Shown here one piece after another: positions 26,882-35,599 of a stretch of DNA of 64,000 nt. Source of the DNA: Anaerolineae bacterium (GTDB taxonomy: Bacteria > Chloroflexota > Anaerolineae > Aggregatilineales > UBA2796). A model generated the notes under the pieces. It saw only the letters and a program-made list of their open reading frames with translations. It did no database searches and was not told the origin of the DNA. The stretch spans positions 124,001-188,000 of the forward strand of contig JAHBVJ010000006.1 of the NCBI GenBank assembly GCA_019637615.1, given 5' to 3'. The position numbers were made by a program, and so were the translations under genes. Position 1 is the first letter of the stretch. Every line of letters begins with the position of its first letter.

Positions 26882-27469
26882 TTAAGACTCACGACGATAT
26901 TCCGACGGTAAAAGTTCCCCGATGCCCTGTAAACAGGCTCTGAGGGCTTGCCGCGCCCGACTGAGACGCGATTTGACCGTGCCCAAGGCCGTGTTGGCGA
27001 TGGTGGCGGCTTCGGCATAGTCGTACCCCTGAATATCGCACAAGATGGCGACCAAGCGCTGCTCGTCGTTCAGCCCATTGAGGCAATCCTGAATGGCTTC
27101 GCTGAGGGCGGTTTGCTGCACGATGCGTTCGGGATCGTCGCTGCTGCTGGCGAGACGCGGGGCGCTTTCCCCATCGGCGGTCATGGCCTCCAAAGAGGCT
27201 TCGGGATGGCGCACACGGCGGCGGCGTTCGTCGTAGCAGGCGTTGGTCACGATGCGCATCAGCCAGCCCCGGAAACTGCCCGCGCGATACTGGCTCAGGT
27301 TGTTGTAGGCAGAGATAAAGGCTTCCTGCGTGGCATCAGCGGCGGCGTGGCTTTCGCCCAAGATGCGGTAGGCGAGATTATACGCACTGCTCTGGTGGGC
27401 CAGTACGAGCGTGTTAAACGAGTCAACATCACCGCGTCGAGCGGCTAGGATCAGGGCTAGTTCATCCAT
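26882..27469 (-). CDS. ECF-family RNA polymerase sigma factor
   Basis: 195 residues with both ECF domains. Region 2: FNTLVLAHQSSAYNLAYRIL, DATQEAFISAYNNLSQYR and GSFRGWLMRIVTNACYD. Region 4: LPxEQR-like LNDEQRLVAILCDIQGYDYAEAA, then LGTVKSRLSRARQALR. It directs polymerase to envelope-stress-type promoters, presumably under control of the anti-sigma protein encoded just downstream. It is divergent from tRNA-Leu. Confidence 0.94.
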   Translation of the reverse strand: MDELALILAARRGDVDSFNTLVLAHQSSAYNLAYRILGESHAAADATQEAFISAYNNLSQYRAGSFRGWLMRIVTNACYDERRRRVRHPEASLEAMTADGESAPRLASSSDDPERIVQQTALSEAIQDCLNGLNDEQRLVAILCDIQGYDYAEAATIANTALGTVKSRLSRARQALRACLQGIGELLPSEYRRES

Positions 27470-27521
27470 GAATTTAGGAATTGACGAATTTGAGCTGGTT
27501 GATTATACTACTCCCCGACTT

Positions 27522-27600
27522 GCCGGAGTGGCGGAATGGCAGACGCGAACGACTCAAACTCGTTTGGGAAACCGTGTGGGTTCGACTCCCACCTCCGGCA
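27522..27600 (+). tRNA. tRNA-Leu (anticodon CAA)
   Basis: Acceptor GCCGGAG pairs with CTCCGGC, discriminator A, no encoded CCA. D-stem GCG/CGC, anticodon stem AACGA/TCGTT with loop CTCAAAC (anticodon CAA), an 11-base variable arm and T-arm GTGGG TTCGACT CCCAC. The variable arm is short for class II. Confidence 0.95.
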
Positions 27601-27621
27601 CTGTTTATAGCCTTACTCTAC

Positions 27622-27642
27622 GCCGGGTTCATCCCGGCTTTT
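27622..27642 (+). terminator. Terminator of tRNA-Leu
   Basis: GCCGGG-TTCAT-CCCGGC followed by TTTT, 22 bases after the tRNA. Confidence 0.8.
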
Positions 27643-27659
27643 GTGTAATTATACCAAGT

Positions 27660-28064
27660 ATGCGCCGCATCGTACTGTCAATTTTCCTCGGTTTGGTCAT
27701 CGGTATCATGGGCGGTTTGCTCATCGGATGGGTGATCGCGCCTGTACAGTTGATCAACAACCCGATGCGCGATCTGGCGCAACGCTACAAGGATGAATAC
27801 ACGGTGATGGTGGCGATTGGCTACCAGATCGACGGCGACTTGAACGAGGCGATCAACCGACTGAAGCCGCTGGGCGTGTCGGGCACCTTCAACGTCCCTG
27901 TGTATGTGCGCGATACGACCGAACGCTTTATCTCCGAAGAGGGTACGGGGCGCGAGTCCGACATCCGCAGTTTGGTGGAGCTGTCGTGCGCAATGGGCGC
28001 GCCGTACTGTACGCCACCGATGGAACGCTTCCGCCGTCCGTCACTGACCAACCCCCGATCGTGA
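27660..28064 (+). CDS. Membrane-anchored hypothetical protein A
   Basis: 134 residues. The ATG at 27660 follows the tRNA terminator. One N-terminal membrane helix (IVLSIFLGLVIGIMGGLLIG) is followed by an extracytoplasmic helical domain: PMRDLAQRYKDEYTVMVAIG and DGDLNEAINRLKPLGV. The next gene repeats the same plan (QLARDGKRNYAIAISLGWARDGDVVKAANRLNDVG), so the two are diverged duplicates. I recall similar proteins from Chloroflexota only. Function unknown. Confidence 0.72.
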   Translation: MRRIVLSIFLGLVIGIMGGLLIGWVIAPVQLINNPMRDLAQRYKDEYTVMVAIGYQIDGDLNEAINRLKPLGVSGTFNVPVYVRDTTERFISEEGTGRESDIRSLVELSCAMGAPYCTPPMERFRRPSLTNPRS

Positions 28065-28074
28065 GAGAAGCCTG

Positions 28075-28917
28075 ATGCGCCGTACGCTTTCCCCTGTTGG
28101 CATTATCATCGGGCTGGTCATCGGCATCGTAGGCGCGCTGGTGTACGCGTGGCAGATCGATCCCCAAATTTTGACGAACGTGAATCCGGCGCAGTTGGCG
28201 CGGGATGGTAAGCGCAATTACGCCATCGCGATCAGTCTGGGCTGGGCGCGGGATGGCGACGTGGTGAAGGCTGCTAACCGCCTGAATGATGTCGGCCTGA
28301 CGTGGACGGATGTTGCCACCTTCGCGTGCGAGCTGGCGAAAGGCCCCGAAGCTGGCACCAATGGCGGCTTGACCGCGATCCGCAGCATGGTGGCGCTGGC
28401 GGAGACGCAAGGACAACGCGGCTGTGCCTCTGACTTGGTGAACATCTTCACCCCAACACTGGCTCCTACCGAAATCGTGATTATCCCGACCGCTACGCAC
28501 GTACCGCCATCTTCCAAGACGCCGACCCCGACGCTGGACGTGACGCCGACGCCAGAGCAACCGCTGTTCACGGCGACTCCACTTCCCATCGGCGCATTCA
28601 GCGTGGATGTGAAGACCTTCTGCGCCGCCGAGCCAGTGATCGAGGTGCTGGTGCAGAATGTGGCGGGTGATGGCCTGGCTGGCATGGCGATCACCGTGCA
28701 GCAGGATCAACTGCGCGAGACGTTCTTCACGGGACTGAAGCCGGAACGCGACCCCGGCTATGCCGACTACAACCTGACCCCTGACCTGTCGTATGTGGTT
28801 TCGCTGCGGGACTTCCCCAATACCCGCACCAAGGCCCTGAGCGCGACCCCGTGCAACGCCGGATCGCCGGATCGGGTGAGCTTCCGCGTGACGTACCGCC
28901 GACTGCCCAATAGTTAG
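28075..28917 (+). CDS. Membrane-anchored hypothetical protein B with Pro/Thr linker
   Basis: 280 residues. N-terminal helix (VGIIIGLVIGIVGALVYAW), then the same helical domain as the upstream gene. A Thr/Pro linker (TPTPTLDVTPTPEQP) leads to a C-terminal beta-rich domain with two conserved-looking Cys (CAAEPVIEVLVQNVAGDGLAG and TPCNAGSPD). The gap to the upstream gene is 10 bases. Probably an extracytoplasmic binding or structural protein. Confidence 0.75.
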   Translation: MRRTLSPVGIIIGLVIGIVGALVYAWQIDPQILTNVNPAQLARDGKRNYAIAISLGWARDGDVVKAANRLNDVGLTWTDVATFACELAKGPEAGTNGGLTAIRSMVALAETQGQRGCASDLVNIFTPTLAPTEIVIIPTATHVPPSSKTPTPTLDVTPTPEQPLFTATPLPIGAFSVDVKTFCAAEPVIEVLVQNVAGDGLAGMAITVQQDQLRETFFTGLKPERDPGYADYNLTPDLSYVVSLRDFPNTRTKALSATPCNAGSPDRVSFRVTYRRLPNS

Positions 28918-28990
28918 TGCTACGTGCTGAGTGCCAAGTGCTAAGGAAAGCGAAGTCCTTAGTGCTGAGTGCTTAGTCCTTAGTAAGGAG
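28917..28990. repeat. Heptamer repeat tract
   Basis: Imperfect 7-base units AGTGCTK / AGTCCTT (GTGCTGAGTGCCAAGTGCTA and TTAGTGCTGAGTGCTTAGTC). The same motif occurs after the stops at 32787 and 39612. Confidence 0.7.
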
Positions 28991-29224
28991 GCAGGAGCAG
29001 CCCTCATCCCCGACCCGTCGCCTTGCGGGAGAAGGGAGGAAGCGTAGGAGAAATGATCCCGTGTGTCAGTGGGGATGGCGTGGTTGTCGTGGATTCGCGG
29101 TTCGATGATCCCTAAAATGCTCCCATGTGGATGAGATTCCAATCGATCAATTGCAGCAGCGGCAAGTGAAGTTGATGGTATTGACGTAGATAAATGATGA
29201 GGTGCCGCGCGGGTAAGGAGTGCG

Positions 29225-29285
29225 TCGGCAGCGCCGCCCGATGTTGAAACGTCAAGATTAGCGGATGAAGCCCGTACGGGACTCA
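29225..29285. repeat. Dispersed intergenic repeat, copy A
   Basis: TCGGCAGCGCCGCCCGA followed by a tail ending TACGGGACTCA. It matches 40253-40314 with a 17-base identical core and about 75 percent identity after it. Confidence 0.65.
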
Positions 29286-29634
29286 GTCCTGAGCAGCTAG
29301 TCGCAGTTTTGGCACTCGTTCGTTCAACAGCATCGTCAGCGGTAGGGTTGGAGGATAACGTTTCGGCAGGACACAGATCCGCTGGAGGATGGGAAACGAG
29401 CGGCGGGACGGAAGATGATGAGGCGTCACAGGTCGGCACATCCGGCGGCGGCGGCGCGATGATGGGCGCAGGTGGCGGTACGGGCGTCCGCGCAGGCGAG
29501 GCGAGATAGTTGCCGAGCTGGATGAAGGCTAGTTCGGCAGCGGCAGGCGTGCGCTCGATTTTGGGAACGAGCGAGGCAGGATTGCCTTTGACAGGCTGTA
29601 GATCTGGTGTGACTTTCCCTGTGACCCAACTCAT
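29286..29634 (-). other. Possible gene start, Pro/Ala/Ser-rich product, doubtful
   Basis: The ATG at 29634 has an excellent ribosome site (TTGGAGG, 6 bases upstream). The N-terminal 50 residues look protein-like (MSWVTGKVTPDLQPVKGNPA, then LVPKIERTPAAAELAFIQLG), followed by a Pro-rich stretch. The frame then runs without stop through the dispersed repeat, the heptamer tract and antisense to both genes at 27660-28917, ending near 27928. I think a real gene has lost its 3' part to the repeat, or it is a chance frame. Coordinates cover only the part before the repeat. Confidence 0.3.
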
Positions 29635-29817
29635 GGGCGACCTCCAAGGCAGAATGATGACGAACAGTTAGGATTGTCTCAGCGTTACAGGTCATGCGAT
29701 GTCTGGCAGATGGATCGCTGAAGCAAGATTTAGACGATTGGTTGATCCCTACCGCTCATTTTGTGGGTGAGACGGTGATTGCTGATAGGATATAACGGAA
29801 TTTCTGAATTGAACATC

Positions 29818-29845
29818 CTTACATTTGTAAGCGTACAAATGTAAG
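29818..29845. repeat. Perfect 12-bp hairpin
   Basis: CTTACATTTGTA-AGCG-TACAAATGTAAG in gene-free DNA; no T-run. Confidence 0.6.
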
Positions 29846-30056
29846 TCTCGATGCGTAATATTGCGTGACGTAAGGCATCTCCGTTTCGGATAGGTCACAC
29901 CGTGTCATCAGTACAAGGCTCCGGTGATAATGGTGTTTAGAAAATTGGGCAGGCAAATGTGAGTTCGTCGTCACGCCGCCCGACGTTAATTTGACATCTC
30001 AGGCATGATGGTAGGGGGAAACGCTAACAGCAGGGGTAACTGTGCGTGTACATGAG

Positions 30057-30129
30057 TGGCCCCGGAGGGAATCGAACCCCCGACACAGCGTTTAGGAAAC
30101 GCTTGTTCTATCCTCTGAACTACGGGGCC
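30057..30129 (-). tRNA. tRNA-Arg (anticodon CCT)
   Basis: Reads GGCCCCG ... CGGGGCC plus discriminator A on the minus strand. Anticodon stem AGCGT/ACGCT with loop TTCCTAA (anticodon CCT, codon AGG). T-arm GGGGG TTCGATT CCCTC. 73 bases, CCA not encoded. Confidence 0.95.
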
Positions 30130-30228
30130 ACATGTCAGTGGGAAGCATTATAGCAAAGGGTATGTGAAAGCGGAAGAGTTCGGCTGACGTATTGGCGGAC
30201 TATTTTCGAGCAGTATTCATGACGAGAT

Positions 30229-30256
30229 TGAGGGCGAGTCGTCGGACTCGCCCTCA
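30229..30256 (-). terminator. Terminator hairpin of the LysM gene
   Basis: Perfect 12-bp stem TGAGGGCGAGTC / GACTCGCCCTCA with loop GTCG, 8 bases past the stop of the minus-strand gene at 30265. Confidence 0.75.
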
Positions 30257-30264
30257 GCATAGCA

Positions 30265-31005
30265 TTAGTCGGTACCGAGGATAGGCAGCGAACCGATAGT
30301 GCCGCGATCCAATTGCACGAGATCACTGTAAATCCAGCCGCTAACGCCGTAGGCATCGACGTTCAACCACTGACTATCGACGGAACGTCCCCGCACGATT
30401 ACGGTCTGGTCGTGAATGTACGTGATCACGCTGTACTGGAAGCCCGGCCCTGAGCGGAGGCGATTGTAGCGACCCTGCACGAGCGCACTGATCCCGCTCT
30501 GGTTGCCGCCAATGTTGATCACGGGCAAGGCATTGATGTAATCGGCATGAATATCGGTATCATAACTCCACACCCAACCAGTAACGCCCATCTCTTTGGA
30601 CTGGATATAGACCCAGTTGGAGTCTTGCGTCCTGCCGATCAACATGATCTCGACATTGCTCAGGCTGGCGCGTTCGGTCGAGGTGTTGGAGGGATATTCG
30701 TAGACCTTGACCAGACGGTTAGGCAGTTTGAAATACTGTGGCGGGTTGCTGACCGCGCCGGGTACGCGCAACTTCTGACCGACGTAGACACGATTCATGT
30801 CCGCGATGCAATTGCCAGTCGCCAAATCCGTCAGGCTAAGGTTGTACTTGAGCGCGATGCGGTACAGGTTCTCGCCACGCGCGACAACGTGCGTACCGCT
30901 CCAATCCGTGCGCGGGATACACGTTTGTGCCTGTGCGGCCTGCACTGGCAACACTGCCAGCGTCAAGATAGCGAAGGCTAGGATGATGAAACTTATACGA
31001 CGCAT
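30265..31005 (-). CDS. Secreted LysM and SH3b-domain protein
   Basis: 246 residues. A signal peptide (MRRISFIILAFAILTLAVLPVQAAQAQ) is followed by a LysM domain at about 38-82 (HVVARGENLYRIALKYNLSL ... VYVGQKLRVPG). Two SH3b-like repeats follow; the second contains RLRSGPGFQYSVITYIHDQT ... GVSGWIYSDLVQL and the first GVTGWVWSYDTDI. Such proteins bind cell-wall glycan outside the membrane. No hydrolase domain is present, so it is probably an adhesin or wall-anchoring component. Confidence 0.88.
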   Translation of the reverse strand: MRRISFIILAFAILTLAVLPVQAAQAQTCIPRTDWSGTHVVARGENLYRIALKYNLSLTDLATGNCIADMNRVYVGQKLRVPGAVSNPPQYFKLPNRLVKVYEYPSNTSTERASLSNVEIMLIGRTQDSNWVYIQSKEMGVTGWVWSYDTDIHADYINALPVINIGGNQSGISALVQGRYNRLRSGPGFQYSVITYIHDQTVIVRGRSVDSQWLNVDAYGVSGWIYSDLVQLDRGTIGSLPILGTD

Positions 31006-31167
31006 AGGGTTTTCCTTCCTTACTATCTCTTATATGATGGGGAAAAGACTGCGCAGCGCAGCAGGAAAATGGAGGAATCTGGCGTCCTGCTTTTGGATGA
31101 GCGTAAGATCGCGGTCAAGTCAACGCGTCTGGTATAATTAAAAAATGGTAAAAAGGAGCACATAGGT

Positions 31168-31899
31168 ATGGCAATTGCTGCGCCCGATATTCCTATGAAC
31201 ATCGATAAATTTGGCGAGGTTGAGAAAGCGCTCAACACACAACTCCCCGTGATGCTGTACGTGTATGGGGGCGAAACGCCGCGTGCGGACGTCCGCACCG
31301 AACTGGACAAAGCGGCGAAAGATTACGCTAACCGGATGCGCGTGGTAAAGGTTGATTGCAGCAGCGATCCCGAACTGGCGCAATACTTTGAACTCGGAAA
31401 GCATCCAGTTCTCATTAGCTACCTGTGCGGCGAAGTTCTGGCGCGTCGTTCGCGCCCGTGGGGCACCGACGTGACAGGTATGGTGAGCGAGCTTGCCAAG
31501 CAGATTCCGCCGACGGCTGTCGCGCCCGCCGAACCGCTGCCAGTGGTCGAAAAAGCACCCGCCAAGGATAAGCCGGTGGTTGTGACCGATGCCACCTTCG
31601 AGCAGGACGTCTTGCAGAGCGAACTGCCCGTCGTGGTCGATTTCTGGGCGGCATGGTGCGGCCCTTGCAAGCAGATCGCCCCGATCCTTGAGAAACTCGC
31701 CAAGGAATATGCGGGCAAAGTGCGCGTGGCGAAGGTCGATGTGGACGCTAACCAAGAGCTTTCGCAGTATTTCCGCATCATGAGCATCCCCACGTTGATG
31801 TTCGTCAAGGGCGGCAAGATCGTCGGTCAGCAGGCGGGCGCGCTACCGGAACATGTCCTGCGCGATGTGTTCAACCAACTGGTAGCCCTCCAAGTCTAG
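31168..31899 (+). CDS. Two-domain thioredoxin
   Basis: 243 residues; AGGAG precedes the ATG. The C-terminal half is a canonical thioredoxin: VVVDFWAAWCGPCKQIAPIL with active-site CGPC, the cis-Pro in SIPTLMFVKGG, and KVDVDANQELSQYFRI. The N-terminal half has the same fold and spacing (MLYVYGGETPRADVRTEL, RVVKVDCSSDPELAQYFELGKHPVLISY) but no CxxC, so it is a redox-dead thioredoxin domain joined by a Pro/Ala/Lys linker (VAPAEPLPVVEKAPAKDKP). It may act as a substrate-recognition platform. Confidence 0.9.
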   Translation: MAIAAPDIPMNIDKFGEVEKALNTQLPVMLYVYGGETPRADVRTELDKAAKDYANRMRVVKVDCSSDPELAQYFELGKHPVLISYLCGEVLARRSRPWGTDVTGMVSELAKQIPPTAVAPAEPLPVVEKAPAKDKPVVVTDATFEQDVLQSELPVVVDFWAAWCGPCKQIAPILEKLAKEYAGKVRVAKVDVDANQELSQYFRIMSIPTLMFVKGGKIVGQQAGALPEHVLRDVFNQLVALQV

Positions 31900-31998
31900 C
31901 CGCATACGGCCTAACTGCCCCAAGTGCGTCATAATCGATGGGCGGGACATTGCGTTGAGCGTGTCTCGCCTAACTCAGCATGAAACGAGATACCTCTT

Positions 31999-32787
31999 AT
32001 GACCGAACCGCTGCTCACCACGAAGCACAACGGCGTCGTCACCCTCACCATCAACCGTCCCTATGTACGCAATGCCGTCGATGCCGAGACGATGATCCGA
32101 CTGCGGCAAGAAATGGAACGGCGAGCCGTTGAACCCGATACCCGCGTGTTTGTCATCACTGGCGCAGAGGGCGCGTTTTCCTCCGGCGCGGATATTCAGG
32201 CGGCAATGTCGGCAGGCGTGACGCCGCAAGAAGCACAGCACATCCTCACGGAGGCGTATGGGCCAGCGATTCGCGGGATTCGCGCCTGCCCGTGGCCTGT
32301 GATCGCGGCGGTGGACGGCTTCGCGGCGGGCATCGGCTGCGATCTGGCACTGGCGTGTGATATTCGGCTGCTATCCGAGCGCGGCAAGCTGGCGGAATTG
32401 TTCATCCGCGTTGGCCTGATCCCCGATGGCGGCGGGACGTATCTGCTGCCGCGTCTGGTGGGCGTGGGCAAAGCCTTCGAAATGATGGTCACGGGTGAAA
32501 CCGTCAATGCGCCTGACGCGCTGGCGATTGGTCTCGCCAATAAGGTGTTCCCTACCGAGACGTTCTACGCCGACGTCACTGCTTATGCCGAAAAACTCGC
32601 CAGCCAAGCGCCGTTGGCCTTGGTGCGCGGCAAACGAGCGATGTACGCCGCGCTCGAAGACAGCTCCCTCGCTGAGGCGATGGCACGGGAAGCACAGTAT
32701 CAGCGCGAAATATTCGACAGCGAGGACGGTTTTGAGGGCTTCCGTGCCTTCGTTGAGAAACGCCCGCCCCAATGGAAAGGACGGTAG
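31999..32787 (+). CDS. Enoyl-CoA hydratase/isomerase family protein (PaaG-like)
   Basis: 262 residues. Crotonase fold with SGADIQAAM. The first catalytic Glu is replaced by Asp (GIGCDLALACD). The second region reads LAELFIRVGLIPDGGGTYLLPRLVG, the GLxPDxGG pattern of PaaG/isomerase-like members, which use an Asp here. An enoyl- or epoxyacyl-CoA isomerase is therefore more likely than a simple hydratase. The C-terminus FVEKRPPQWKGR parallels that of the crotonase at 17149. A heptamer tract follows the stop. Confidence 0.9.
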   Translation: MTEPLLTTKHNGVVTLTINRPYVRNAVDAETMIRLRQEMERRAVEPDTRVFVITGAEGAFSSGADIQAAMSAGVTPQEAQHILTEAYGPAIRGIRACPWPVIAAVDGFAAGIGCDLALACDIRLLSERGKLAELFIRVGLIPDGGGTYLLPRLVGVGKAFEMMVTGETVNAPDALAIGLANKVFPTETFYADVTAYAEKLASQAPLALVRGKRAMYAALEDSSLAEAMAREAQYQREIFDSEDGFEGFRAFVEKRPPQWKGR

Positions 32788-32790
32788 AGC

Positions 32791-32821
32791 AGTGCTTAGT
32801 GCTGAGTGCTTAGTGCTGAGT
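32791..32821. repeat. Heptamer tandem repeat
   Basis: AGTGCTTAGTGCTG occurs twice in a row plus AGT: 4.4 perfect units of AGTGCTK, starting 4 bases after the stop of the crotonase gene. Confidence 0.8.
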
Positions 32822-32871
32822 CCATACAAATGTCAGATGTTTGCAGCGATGGATGCGTTCGGAGCGCGCTC

Positions 32872-34050
32872 ATGAAGCTGCTGTTCGTGTGTTCCTCGCT
32901 CGATCTGACGCAGCCGTTCAGCGCCACGCCCGCATGGTGGCAATTGCTCAAGGGATTATACGAGATCGGCGTTGATGTGCTGGCGACGACGTATCAGGGG
33001 CCAGCCATCGAGAGCTTGTGGTGGCAAGCCATCCCGAATCCGGTGAAGCGGGAAGGCGACCTGTTCACTGCGCTCCGCAAATTCGTCCAACGTCCAGCCG
33101 CGACGCGAGCTGTCAACACGGCAGGTACAGGCGAAACGGCGTCGGATCGGGCACAACGGCTGCTGGCGCAGCGTGTGATCGCCCCGCGCTGGCGTGATTT
33201 CATGGATCGCGTGATCCCCAAGCATCCCGATCTGGACGCCATTATTTTCCTGACTATCCCGCTGAATCATGTTAACGGGTTGGCTAGCTATGTGCAGCAC
33301 AAATATGGCAAGCCCGTTTTGTATTACGATGGCGATGTGCCCGCCAGTCTACCGAATTTCGCGGGGTTTTCATCCGGCTTCAAGATTTATTACGGCGCGG
33401 AGGTAGGTGAATACGCGGGATTCATTTCCAACAGTCAGGGCGGCGGCGAGGCACTGCTCAAGATGGGAGCCAAGCGCGTCGATACGCTGTTTTACGGCGC
33501 TGATCCTGATGTCTTTGCGCCGCTGCCCGTATCGCAGGATATTGATCTGTTCTTCTACGGACATACGCGGGAGTATCGTGAAGCGTGGATCGACAGCATG
33601 ATCGCGGATGCCAGCCGCCAACTGCCAGACGCCAAATTCGCCGTGCGCGGACGCCAGCTTGGCGATCTGGGCAAAACGCAGATGCTGCCCTATCTGTCGT
33701 TCAGCAAACTGCGCGAATATTCATGCCGCGCCAAGATCAATTTGTGCGTGACGCGCAAGGCACATGCGTCGGTGTTTGCGTCGTCCAGTTCGCGTCCGTT
33801 CGAGCTTGCCAGCATGGGCGCGTGCATTGTGTCGAATCCGTACTTGGGGTTGGAAACGTGGTTCGAGCCAGATAAAGAGATCATCCTGCTGAACAGCGGT
33901 GACGAGGCCGTCGAGCGGTATCGCTGGCTGCTTTCGCATGATACGGAACGCCGTGCTATCGGTACAGCGGCACGTCAACGCGTCCTGAAGGAGCATACCT
34001 TCCGGCACCGCGCGCAGCAGTTGGTGGACATCGTACACAGCTATCGATGA
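32872..34050 (+). CDS. Glycosyltransferase, CgeB/GT4-like
   Basis: 392 residues from ATG 32872 (GGAGCG 6 bases upstream). Two Rossmann-like halves (GT-B): MKLLFVCSSLDLTQPFSATP at the start, a central DTLFYGADPDVFAPLP hinge with the Y-G-x-D-P-D-x-F motif of GT-B enzymes, IDLFFYGHTREYREAWIDSM, and the nucleotide-sugar end SSSRPFELASMGACIVSNPY with GLETWFEPDKEIILL. This matches the CgeB/DUF3880-linked branch that glycosylates surface polymers. It is followed directly by IS remnants. Confidence 0.88.
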   Translation: MKLLFVCSSLDLTQPFSATPAWWQLLKGLYEIGVDVLATTYQGPAIESLWWQAIPNPVKREGDLFTALRKFVQRPAATRAVNTAGTGETASDRAQRLLAQRVIAPRWRDFMDRVIPKHPDLDAIIFLTIPLNHVNGLASYVQHKYGKPVLYYDGDVPASLPNFAGFSSGFKIYYGAEVGEYAGFISNSQGGGEALLKMGAKRVDTLFYGADPDVFAPLPVSQDIDLFFYGHTREYREAWIDSMIADASRQLPDAKFAVRGRQLGDLGKTQMLPYLSFSKLREYSCRAKINLCVTRKAHASVFASSSSRPFELASMGACIVSNPYLGLETWFEPDKEIILLNSGDEAVERYRWLLSHDTERRAIGTAARQRVLKEHTFRHRAQQLVDIVHSYR

Positions 34051-34532
34051 GATAGATAGCGTATCTTTGGGCAGATGCGCCATCAGTTCGCCAACACCGA
34101 CGCGCTGGATGCCCGTTTGCTGGCAGCATATGGCTATCTCATTCAGCCCGACCATTGGGCACCGCCACCTGCCGTGTACGAAGAACTGATGCAGCGCTTG
34201 ACGGAACGCGAGGCGGTGGTCCATATGCTGACCCAAGAACGTAACCGCTTGCACGCACTGGCTCGGCGTCCAGCTCAAGTCAGTGATGTCCACCAGCGTG
34301 CCCAAGCACGTATCGCCATGCTGCAAGCCCAGCTCAAGGAGATTGACGCTTACTTGCGCCGCACCCTCATCAGCGACCATGTGTGGACGGAAGCGGATTG
34401 GCTGTTGGTGGGCATCTTGGTTTTTACTGCCTGTGCCTCTCCTCAACAAGCCGCCGCTTATGCTGGCGTGGTGCCCCTGCCCCGTCAGTCCGGCTCCAGT
34501 TTGCACGCCACCGCCCATATTCATCCCGCTAG

Positions 34533-35439
34533 AGCGTGTTATGCACTTTGTGCCTTAGTAGGGAGCACAAGCTTGACAAAGCGCCTCAACATGAGCATAG
34601 CAAAGGCCACATAATGCAAGCCAGCCAAGGTATCGGCCAAGCGCTCGAAATCCCGTGCTAGGCGGCGAAAGCGGGACATCCACGCAAAGGCCCGTTCGAC
34701 CACCCAACGGCGCGGCACGAGCACAAAGCCGGCGGCGGTGATCTGGTCGTTGACCACTTCCCAGCCGGAGATGCCATATTGGGCTGCGTCCTGCTGGGTC
34801 TGCGCGCCGGTGTAGCCTTCGTCTGCAACAAGCTGGACCGAGGGTCGTCGGTGATGGCCTGCACGTCCTCGGCCAGTGCCTCCACTTGGGCACGCTCTTG
34901 CTCATTGGCAGAGTGTCACCAGCAGGGTCAGCAACAGTCCCAACGTATCAACTACCATGTGGACCTTGCTGCCACGCCGCTTCTTGTGCCCATCATGTAG
35001 CCCGAGCTGCTCTGGGCTGGACTGCATCGTTCGCCCATCGATAATGACGGCACTGGGTTCCACCTGACGTCCCGCCACTGGCGGCGCAGCAAGCGACTGA
35101 AGTCATCCACAATTGATTCGAATACGCCCGCCGCCAACCAGCGCTGGGTTTGTTGGTACACCGTGTACCAAGGTGGCAAATCATGGGGCATCATCCGCGC
35201 CTCACCACTGCGCACAATATAGCGCAGCCCGTTAAATACCTCGCGCAACGCATGGTCGCGTTGCGGAGCCTCTTCCTTCATCAGCGTCAAATAAGGAGCG
35301 ATAAACGCCCATTCTGCCTCTGTCATCACTGGGATAATTCTGCCGTGCCATAGTACGCTCGTCTCAGTGCTTGCGGATTTCCTGTCTACTCTTTGAACGC
35401 TTTGTCCTTCCCAAGTATTTCAAAAGTGCATAACACACT
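34533..35439 (-). mobile_element. Decayed IS5-family element inside the IS110 remnant
   Basis: 907 bases. Near-perfect 17-bp inverted ends AGCGTGTTATGCACTTT and AGTGTGTTATGCACTTT (one mismatch). Flanked by a 4-bp CTAG target duplication (34529-34532 and 35440-35443). The transposase inside is frameshifted. Confidence 0.88.
34550..35329 (-). pseudogene. IS5-family transposase, multiple frameshifts
   Basis: Pieces in different frames: MMTEAEWAFIAPYLTLMKEE and LPPWYTVYQQTQRWLAAGVF (35329 to about 35060), then the IIDGRTMQSSPEQLGLHDGH and KVHMVVDTLGLLLTL region (to about 34920), then a part with DEGYTGAQTQ, and VPRRWVVERAFAWMSRFRRL (to 34550). At least three frame breaks. Catalytic residues are recognisable but the gene is dead. 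A different subgroup from the intact IS5 element at 11582. Confidence 0.85.
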
Positions 35440-35443
35440 CTAG

Positions 35444-35596
<153 letters not shown>

Positions 35597-35599
35597 TAG

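Larger units (their letters stand above)
28991..30056. other. 1.1-kb repeat-rich intergenic region
   Basis: It holds a dispersed-repeat copy at 29225-29285, a possible minus-strand gene start at 29634, a perfect 12-bp hairpin at 29818-29845, and a second dispersed-repeat fragment at 29878-29998. No gene with clear coding character is seen on either strand. Confidence 0.5.

Noticed and set aside
28075..29286. Treating the whole minus-strand frame 29634 to 27928 as one 568-residue protein
   Set aside because: It passes through repeats and lies antisense to two credible genes; only the first part is kept as a doubtful start.
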